Shown: positions 7,631 to 13,322 of the stretch, in pieces
Layout: each line of letters begins with the position of its first letter
How positions within the stretch are numbered: the stretch's first letter is position 1
NCBI GenBank assembly: GCA_050292445.1
Contig: JBNKLQ010000101.1
Location: forward strand, 1 to 19,402
Origin: Leptofilum sp050292445
GTDB lineage: Bacteria > Chloroflexota > Anaerolineae > Promineifilales > Promineifilaceae
Length of the DNA: 19,402 nt
Reading direction: 5' to 3'
Program-made: the position numbers and the translations under genes
The notes under the pieces: model-generated
The model's database searches: none
Seen by the model: only the letters and a program-made list of their open reading frames with translations
Told to the model about the DNA's origin: nothing

Positions 7631-9601
7631 TCAGGCTGGTTCCAGCTGCTGACGGAGGGCTATGATCTGGTCGCGCAGGCGGGCGGCTTTTTCAAACTCC
7701 AGATTGGTTGCGGCCGTTTTCATCGCATCTTCCAGTTCATCAATTTGCACCAAAATATCATCGGCTTGGTAAATGGGGGATGGTTCGGAAACGGCCGTTT
7801 CCTCCTCACGCACCTTCAACAATTTATCTAGCTGCTTGACAATGGTTTGGGGCACGATGCCGTGTTCGGCGTTGTACGCCATCTGCAAGGCGCGCCGCCG
7901 GTTGGTTTCATCAATTGCCCGCCGCATCGAATCTGTTATCCGGTCGGCGTACATGATGACTTGCCCAGCTTCGTGGCGGGCGGCCCGGCCAATCGTTTGG
8001 ATGAGTGCCCGGTCTGAGCGCAGAAAGCCTTCTTTGTCCGCATCCAAAATGGCCACCAGCGACACTTCGGGCAAATCCAGTCCCTCACGCAGCAGGTTGA
8101 TCCCCACGACGGCATCGTACACACCAGCTCGCAAATCTTGCAAGATTTCGACTCGCTCAAACGTGTCTACTTCGCTATGCAAATAATGTACTTTCATGTC
8201 CATTTCGCGTAGATAATCAGATAAATCTTCAGCCATCCGTTTGGTAAGTGTGGTGATGAGTGCCCGCTGGCCCCGTTCGACGCGCTTGCGTAGTTCAAAG
8301 AGCAAATCGTCCACCTGGCCGCGAATCGGCCGTACCTCAATTTCTGGATCGATGAGTCCGGTGGGGCGAATGATTTGCTCGACGGTTTGTTCTGCGTGTT
8401 CTGACTCATATGGGCCAGGCGTAGCCGAGGTGAAAATTAGCTGGTAAGCACGTTCTTCCCATTCGGCGAAGGTGAGCGGGCGGTTGTCCAAGGCACTGGG
8501 CAGGCGGAAGCCGTGTTCAACCAATGTTTCTTTGCGCTTCCGGTCGCCATTGTACATGGCGCGGATTTGCGGCAGGGTCATGTGGCTTTCGTCCACCACC
8601 ATCAAATAATTGTCAGGGAAGTAATCCAGCAAAGTCCAGGGCGGGCTGCCCGGCAGGCGGGTGGGCGTAAAATGAATGCCATAATTTTCAATGCCCTGGC
8701 AGTAGCCCAGCTCGCGCAGCATTTCGATGTCGTACCGGGTGCGCTGTTCCAGCCGCTGCTGGGCCAACAGGTTTTTTTCAGCGCCCAGCTGCGTCAATCG
8801 ATCCTCTAATTCAGCCTCGATGCGGGTGATGGCATCTTCCATCTCATCGGCGGGGGGAATGAAGTGGCGGGCGGGATGGATGGTGAGGCTGTCCAGTTCG
8901 GCCAGCAGCTCACCGGTGAGCGGGTCAATTTCGGTGATTTGCTCAATCTCGTCCCCCCAGAAGGTGATGCGGTAGGCGGATTCGGTGTAAGACGGCCGTA
9001 TTTCCAACACATCCCCCCGTACCCGAAAACTGCCAATCTTAAAGTCCATCTCATTTCGCTCATACTGAATGCCGATAAGTTGGCGCAATGTTTTTTGCCG
9101 CTGTTTCACTTCACCCACAGCAAATGGCACCCGCGCCTGGTTGTATTTCACCGGATCGCCTAGACCGTAAATGGCACTAACGCTGGCCACAATAACCACA
9201 TCCCTTCGCGTAGCCAATGATTGTGTGGCAGCCAGCCGCATCCGTTCAATTTCTTCATTAATTTCTGTGGTCTTTTCGATGTAAGTGTCGGTGCGGGCAA
9301 TATATGCTTCTGGCTGGTAATAATCATAGTAGCTTACGAAGTAACTCACAGCATTGTGCGGAAAAAATTGACAAAACTCGCTGTAAAGTTGGGCGGCCAA
9401 CGTTTTGTTGTGCGCCAAAATAAGGGTGGGGCGCTGCGTTTGCTGGATGACGTTGGCAATGGTGAACGTTTTCCCCGTACCGGTGGCTCCCAACAAAAGC
9501 TGCTGGTGCAGGCTATTTTGCAAGCCGCCTACCAGTCTGGCAATTGCCTGAGGTTGATCTCCGGTTGGTTGGTAATTGGAATTGAGTTGAAAGTTTGGCA
9601 T
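7631..9601 (-). CDS. uvrB: Excinuclease ABC subunit B (UvrB)
   Basis: UvrB is the damage-verifying helicase-like subunit of nucleotide excision repair; it is loaded by UvrA and recruits UvrC for incision. The 656-residue protein is full length. Walker A is GATGTGKT (38-45). The tyrosine-rich beta-hairpin YYDYYQPEAYI that locks damaged DNA is intact. The DEAD-like box DESHMTLPQIRAMYNGDRKRK, the helicase motifs GINLLREGLDLPEVSLVAILDADKEGFLRS and TIGRAARH, and the C-terminal UVR domain (IDELEDAMKTAATNLEFEKAARLRD) are all present. The start is the ATG ending at 9601, preceded by GGAGG eight bases upstream; an earlier in-frame start would run into a hairpin. A 16-bp perfect hairpin lies directly before the ribosome site. 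It holds only two ACGGCCGT copies in 2 kb, fewer than its neighbours. Confidence 0.98.
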   Translation of the reverse strand: MPNFQLNSNYQPTGDQPQAIARLVGGLQNSLHQQLLLGATGTGKTFTIANVIQQTQRPTLILAHNKTLAAQLYSEFCQFFPHNAVSYFVSYYDYYQPEAYIARTDTYIEKTTEINEEIERMRLAATQSLATRRDVVIVASVSAIYGLGDPVKYNQARVPFAVGEVKQRQKTLRQLIGIQYERNEMDFKIGSFRVRGDVLEIRPSYTESAYRITFWGDEIEQITEIDPLTGELLAELDSLTIHPARHFIPPADEMEDAITRIEAELEDRLTQLGAEKNLLAQQRLEQRTRYDIEMLRELGYCQGIENYGIHFTPTRLPGSPPWTLLDYFPDNYLMVVDESHMTLPQIRAMYNGDRKRKETLVEHGFRLPSALDNRPLTFAEWEERAYQLIFTSATPGPYESEHAEQTVEQIIRPTGLIDPEIEVRPIRGQVDDLLFELRKRVERGQRALITTLTKRMAEDLSDYLREMDMKVHYLHSEVDTFERVEILQDLRAGVYDAVVGINLLREGLDLPEVSLVAILDADKEGFLRSDRALIQTIGRAARHEAGQVIMYADRITDSMRRAIDETNRRRALQMAYNAEHGIVPQTIVKQLDKLLKVREEETAVSEPSPIYQADDILVQIDELEDAMKTAATNLEFEKAARLRDQIIALRQQLEPA

Positions 9602-9623
9602 GGTTTGTGCCTCCGGCTTCTTT

Positions 9624-9666
9624 AGTAAAAAGTGAAAAGTAATTGGCCCCCTTTTCACTTTTTACT
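9624..9666. repeat. Perfect 16-bp hairpin in the uvrB leader
   Basis: AGTAAAAAGTGAAAAG (9624-9639) pairs perfectly with CTTTTCACTTTTTACT (9651-9666) around an 11-base loop. In the direction of uvrB transcription, the stem ends about nine bases before the GGAGG site. It may be a terminator for the peptidase operon upstream, a leader structure of uvrB, or an interspersed repeat; the sequence alone does not decide. Confidence 0.7.
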
Positions 9667-9673
9667 GTACAAG

Positions 9674-9697
9674 CGGTTCATGACATCTTTTGTCAGG
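9674..9697. repeat. 24-bp direct repeat, copy 1 (contains TGACA-N5-TGTCA)
   Basis: This copy matches the one at 11911-11934 at 23 of 24 positions, in the same orientation. Its core TGACA-TCTTT-TGTCA (9681-9695) is an inverted repeat with operator-like spacing. It overlaps the stop codon of the S58-like peptidase gene and lies about 75 bp upstream of uvrB. Confidence 0.65.
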
Positions 9698-10664
9698 TAC
9701 TCGAAGCAGCCTGCAGCGCGGCTGGCACGCTTAGGACAGCGTCCCAGGCGACTTCGGCGGCCAGCACACCCAGGGCCAGGCTGTTAAGGGTCGTGTTTTC
9801 TATTTCGTTTGTGGTGGCAGCATAAAGAACATCTCCATCAAACGGCGTGTGGAAGGGTTGAATGGCGCGAGCCATGGAGGCATGAACCTGTCGGCCAAAC
9901 TGGGTGAGTTCCCATTGGCTCAGCTTCTGGTTGGTGATGACGAGGGTTGGTGTGGTGTTACCGGGAGAAGGGGTGGTGGAACGGCCGTTTACCAGCCGTC
10001 GTTCCAAATCATCAAAGGCGTGGGAGCGTGTGCCTGTAGCTCTGTTCAAATGGCCTAGCACCACTTCACCTTGCCGGTTAACCATTGCGCCAATGGCGTT
10101 GACCACGGTGAAGACGGCAATTTTGGTCTCGCCGACCTGCCGAAAAGCACCACCTTGTCCCGATTGCTCGCCCATCTGAAAATTGAAGCCGTTGCCTACC
10201 GTTGCGGAACAGCCCGCGCCGCGTGCCCCCAGTGAAAAGCTCCCGGATTTTGCAGCTCGCAGTGCGGCCCGGCCCAGAGCCTTATCAGGATAGATACTGT
10301 TTTTACGGCTGCCGAAGTCGTAAATGATAGCCCCGGAAACGGCCGCAATCTTCATAAAATCGGGATTGTAGTTGCGTTGGGCAAATAGCTCTGCGCTGAC
10401 ACCAGCAGCGGCTTCTAAGCCATATAGCGAGCCACCGGCAAAGCAGATGGCGTCGTTCTCTTCATAGTTACCGACTGTGCCTGGGGAGCCGCCCCGAATG
10501 TCTACGGCCGTTCGCACACCTTGAGGAAAATAGAAAACGGTACAGCCAGTTGGTCCTTCTTCGTATTCGGCGATGCCTACATGGACGGCGGGAAAGTCAA
10601 AGGTTAGCGTTGGTGCGGTAAACGTTGTCTTGGGTTGTAAATTGAGTTGATCATTGGATGGCAT
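9693..10664 (-). CDS. P1 family (S58, DmpA-like) aminopeptidase-type Ntn hydrolase
   Basis: This 323-residue protein belongs to the P1/S58 (DmpA-like) peptidase family, which self-cleaves and acts on short peptides or beta-peptides. Supporting motifs are VDIRGGSPGT (54-63), AGGSLYGLEAAAGV (76-89), IIYDF (113-117), GARGAGCSATVG (146-157) and TPFDGDVLYAATT (273-285). By comparison with the family, the strand GETKIAVFTVVNA (178-190) should follow the autocleavage point, which makes Thr180 a candidate nucleophile; this is inferred. I start it at the ATG ending at 10664, because AGGAG lies nine bases upstream and the ATG overlaps the stop codon of the M28 gene as TAATG. The two peptidases are thus translationally coupled. 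There is no signal peptide. Confidence 0.85.
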   Translation of the reverse strand: MPSNDQLNLQPKTTFTAPTLTFDFPAVHVGIAEYEEGPTGCTVFYFPQGVRTAVDIRGGSPGTVGNYEENDAICFAGGSLYGLEAAAGVSAELFAQRNYNPDFMKIAAVSGAIIYDFGSRKNSIYPDKALGRAALRAAKSGSFSLGARGAGCSATVGNGFNFQMGEQSGQGGAFRQVGETKIAVFTVVNAIGAMVNRQGEVVLGHLNRATGTRSHAFDDLERRLVNGRSTTPSPGNTTPTLVITNQKLSQWELTQFGRQVHASMARAIQPFHTPFDGDVLYAATTNEIENTTLNSLALGVLAAEVAWDAVLSVPAALQAASST

Positions 10665-11866
10665 TAATTTGTCTCCTTTGGGCGCGTCCAAACTGGGGAA
10701 TGATTTGTAAGGCTCTCCACAATGTCTCTAACAATAGCCACAACCTCGGCCAGCTTGGTGGCGCTTATCAGATCAATCCTGTCTGAACGCAGATGAATGT
10801 TGTAAATGTGCCCCGTTGAGCTTAGCGCGATGCTGGGAACATCTCGCGAGAAAAAGGTGTAGTGATTGCTGGCTGGCCACGGATCGACCTTAACCACACC
10901 AGGGTGCCTTTTCAGCAATGAGGCAATTTGCTGCTGGAATGGTTCTGAACTGGAGAAAATGGCCAGGCTGTTGCTGCCAATTGTTTGCCCCACGCCATCA
11001 ATGTTGATTGCGGCGATGATTTGCTCAAAGGTGTCTTCAGCGCATTGGACATATTCATCGTCCCCAAGGGGTAGATATTCTTCATTGCTAAAGGCGACAA
11101 ATTCGAGCGTGAATGGAAAGGTATGTTGGCTAAGTGTTTGGGCCATGGTGAGTAAAACGGCCGTTCCTGATCCATTATCACAAGCGCCAGGCGTATCTAC
11201 TTTGGTGTCGTAATGGGCACACAGCACCACTTTCTCTGGCCTGCCAGCAACGGTTCGCCCGACGATGTTTTCAGAATAGCCAGGCGTGCTGCTGGTGTTG
11301 ATTTGTAAATGAAGTGTCGCCTCTGGTGCTTGCAGCAGCTTCAGACCCACTTCTGCATTAACGGTTGCAGATGGAATTAGAAACTCCTGGTCTTCAATGA
11401 TTCGTTCCAGATCGCCAGGGCGTGTTTGCACCGTGATAAGGACTGCCGGTTGTTTTGCTTCCAGCAGCTCGATCAGATGTTTTTCCTCATCGGAGATAAG
11501 AAACCAGGATTTGGACGGCAGTGTTGACTGACTTAAACGGCCGTACAAAATAGCAATTCTCCCGGCCAAGTCAGCTGCTTCCAGTTCAGCAAGCGTGCTA
11601 ACGGGAACGACCGTAGCCGTCACGTCACACGGCGGCGAAAAGGTGTTGCTAACCGCTGGCAGTGTCTGCCCATTCAGCCATAATTGGGTGCCGCTGTCAG
11701 TCCAATTGGGGCAGGTGAACTTTTGTCGTTCTACGACCAGTTTTGCTGTAGTGAACTGTTGGACAATGTAGTCAGCAGCCCGGTGATTAGCCTGTGAGCC
11801 GCCATAACGTGGTCCAATCTCTACCGATAGTTTTTGCAAATGAGCCATTAATTGTTTAGTTTCCAT
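10664..11866 (-). CDS. M28 family zinc aminopeptidase with PA-like insert
   Basis: This 400-residue zinc aminopeptidase has the full set of co-catalytic ligands of family M28: His218 in LCAHYDT, Asp230 in GACDNGSG, Glu262/263 in SNEEYLPLG, Asp290 in INIDG and His358 in NIHLRSD. The first ~60 residues are a helical segment with GPRYGGSQANHRAADYI. Residues ~75-190 form a beta-rich insert typical of the PA-like domain of this family. No signal peptide is visible, so it is probably cytoplasmic. The start at 11866 is chosen because AAGGGGG lies six bases upstream; the in-frame ATGs at 11890 and 11887 have no ribosome site. It is followed directly by the S58-like gene through a TAATG overlap, suggesting stepwise breakdown of small peptides by the pair. 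Confidence 0.92.
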   Translation of the reverse strand: METKQLMAHLQKLSVEIGPRYGGSQANHRAADYIVQQFTTAKLVVERQKFTCPNWTDSGTQLWLNGQTLPAVSNTFSPPCDVTATVVPVSTLAELEAADLAGRIAILYGRLSQSTLPSKSWFLISDEEKHLIELLEAKQPAVLITVQTRPGDLERIIEDQEFLIPSATVNAEVGLKLLQAPEATLHLQINTSSTPGYSENIVGRTVAGRPEKVVLCAHYDTKVDTPGACDNGSGTAVLLTMAQTLSQHTFPFTLEFVAFSNEEYLPLGDDEYVQCAEDTFEQIIAAINIDGVGQTIGSNSLAIFSSSEPFQQQIASLLKRHPGVVKVDPWPASNHYTFFSRDVPSIALSSTGHIYNIHLRSDRIDLISATKLAEVVAIVRDIVESLTNHSPVWTRPKETN

Positions 11867-11910
11867 TGGATACCCCCTTCTACTCATCATATTGATTGAG
11901 AGATTAACAT

Positions 11911-11934
11911 CGGTTTATGACATCTTTTGTCAGG
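11911..11934. repeat. 24-bp direct repeat, copy 2
   Basis: This is the partner of the copy at 9674-9697, with one mismatch. The inverted core TGACA-TCTTT-TGTCA is at 11918-11932. It lies in the 132-bp divergent spacer between the M28 gene and the phosphoesterase gene, so it may be a regulator site for either or both. An ACGGCCGT octamer follows at 11947. Confidence 0.65.
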
Positions 11935-11998
11935 AGTTTGAGCAAAACGGCCGTTCTTGTTAGACTTGTGCTCTTATCTATCAAACAGGAAATTTTAA

Positions 11999-12889
11999 GT
12001 GAAAGTAGCAGTTATCTCAGATATTCATGGAAACGTACCCGCCCTGGAAACCGTGACGGCGGACATAGAGCAGTGGCAACCAGATGTTGTGGTTGTGGAT
12101 GGAGATATTGTCAATCGTGGTCCACTTTCCCGCGATTGTTTGGAATGGGTTTTAGCCAGACAGGCCAGCGATAATTGGCAGATCATTCGCGGAAACCACG
12201 AGGATTATGTTTTAGAGTGTGCCAGCGCTGAGAATCTGGTGCCGGGGCCTGCTTATGAAGTGCGGCGGTTTGCCCATTGGGCCTATCAGCAGGTGGCCGA
12301 TTATGCAGAGGTCATTGCCTGTTTACCAGATCGGTTCTCGATGTGTGCACCCGATGGCACGGAGTTGCGTGTGATGCATGGTTCTATGCGGGATAATCGG
12401 GATGGGGTTTACCCCAACACGACCGATGAGGAACTGCGGGTACAAATTGCGCCTCCGCCACGAATTTTTGTAACAGGGCACACCCATCGGTCACTCATCC
12501 GGAAAATTGACGCCACGACTGTGGTGAATATTGGTTCTGTGGGTGCTTCTTTTGACGGGAATCGTGAGTTGAGCTACGGCCGTTTCATCTGGACGGAGCG
12601 CCGTGGCTGGCAGTCAGAAATTGTGCGATTACCCTATGATTATGCGCGCATTGAGCAAGATTATAAAACTTCGGGCTTTTTGGATGAGGCCGGGCCATTG
12701 GCTCAGCTGATGTTGGTGGAACTGCGTCGTGCCGGGGGGCTGGTTTATCGGTGGGCTAGCCGATATGAAAAGGCGGTGCTGGCGGGTGAAATTAGCCTAG
12801 AGAATAGCGTTCGTGACGTGTTGTGCGATGAGGATTTACGGCCGTTCTTGGGCGCACCTGGTTGGTCGTTCGCCCCTCTCGCTAATTAA
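11999..12889 (+). CDS. Calcineurin-like metallophosphoesterase
   Basis: This 296-residue protein has the dimetal phosphoesterase motifs in order: SDIHG with Asp8 and His10, DGDIVNRGP with Asp36, RGNHED with Asn66 and His67, VMHGS with His127 and TGHTHR with His161 and His163. These place it in the YfcE/diadenosine-tetraphosphatase-like group. That group hydrolyses phosphodiesters, nucleotides or phosphoproteins; the substrate is not evident. The C-terminal ~70 residues beyond the core (from about 230) are helical and do not match a domain I recognise. The start codon is GTG, supported by AGGA eight bases upstream and by MKVAVISDIHG beginning exactly at the first core strand. It is divergent from the M28 gene and followed by hairpins. 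Confidence 0.92.
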   Translation: MKVAVISDIHGNVPALETVTADIEQWQPDVVVVDGDIVNRGPLSRDCLEWVLARQASDNWQIIRGNHEDYVLECASAENLVPGPAYEVRRFAHWAYQQVADYAEVIACLPDRFSMCAPDGTELRVMHGSMRDNRDGVYPNTTDEELRVQIAPPPRIFVTGHTHRSLIRKIDATTVVNIGSVGASFDGNRELSYGRFIWTERRGWQSEIVRLPYDYARIEQDYKTSGFLDEAGPLAQLMLVELRRAGGLVYRWASRYEKAVLAGEISLENSVRDVLCDEDLRPFLGAPGWSFAPLAN

Positions 12890-12892
12890 AAC

Positions 12893-12922
12893 GAAAACGA
12901 CCGCCCCGATGGACGGCCGTTT
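12893..12922 (-). terminator. Hairpin containing one ACGGCCGT arm
   Basis: On the minus strand, AAACGGCCGTCC folds on GGGCGGTCGTTT around a four-base loop. Its two irregular positions become G-U pairs in RNA, and it is followed by TTTTCGTTTT. That is terminator-like for leftward transcription. On the plus strand the same positions are mismatches, so it would be a weaker end for the phosphoesterase transcript. Confidence 0.45.
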
Positions 12923-13194
12923 CTCGATACCCCTCCTGGTATTTATGATTGACTGCTTTTTCTCCTAAAAGAATTCAGTCAATCATTGCAAGAAAACGCT
13001 GGTCAAGTTGTTTGGCAACGCATGCTGAAACCGCATTGCTAAATAACCAGCGTTTACTTAAACGACGTTTGCCTCTCGATCCTGATCCATCACCATGACA
13101 GTAATCCAATACGTTGTCTCCTGGTGCGTTTCCTTGTGGTGCTAAAGACGGTGATGGCAAGGTACGGGTAATTGCAAACGAAGTAAGCAAATGA

Positions 13195-13222
13195 TTGCGT
13201 CTTCACTCACCTGTTTTATAAT
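13195..13222 (+). promoter_or_regulatory. Candidate promoter of the SARP-STAND regulator gene
   Basis: TTGCGT (13195-13200) and a perfect TATAAT (13217-13222) are separated by 16 bp. Transcription would start near 13229, giving a leader of about 90 bases before the coding region at 13323. Confidence 0.55.
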
Positions 13223-13322
13223 GCAAAACAATCTGATTAGGTAGAGGGAAGATGTTTACCCTGTATCATAATAATCAATCGTTAATGCACCGTAAATTGA
13301 GAGTAAGGAATTTGTATCTTTG

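Larger units (their letters stand above)
12890..13322. other. 433-bp spacer with serial hairpins, no convincing gene
   Basis: Four inverted repeats follow one another. The first is AAACGACCGCCC/GGACGGCCGTTT (12895-12922; listed separately). The second is ATGATTGACTG (12945-12955) with CAGTCAATCAT (12976-12986), extended inward by CTTTT/AAAAG around a six-base loop. The third is AAACGCTGGT (12994-13003) with ACCAGCGTTT (13046-13055). The fourth is CCATCACC (13087-13094) with GGTGATGG (13150-13157). A promoter facing right lies at 13195-13222. A 71-codon minus-strand frame across 12975-13190 begins with TTG, lacks a ribosome site and resembles nothing I know. The region may encode structured RNA or be worn repeat DNA. 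Confidence 0.5.

Noticed and set aside
9624..9692. SOS (LexA) box in front of uvrB
   Set aside because: No CTGT-N8-ACAG or GAAC-N4-GTTC type site is visible; the TGACA-N5-TGTCA palindrome fits neither pattern.
11938..11966. Promoter TTGAGC-N17-TAGACT for the phosphoesterase gene
   Set aside because: Both hexamers match only partly and the octamer falls in between; the position is plausible, but the match is too weak to list.
12975..13190. A 71-codon minus-strand frame in the long spacer
   Set aside because: It begins with TTG, has no ribosome site, its composition is unlike neighbouring proteins, and it runs through two hairpins. I could not match it to a transposase or any small protein family.
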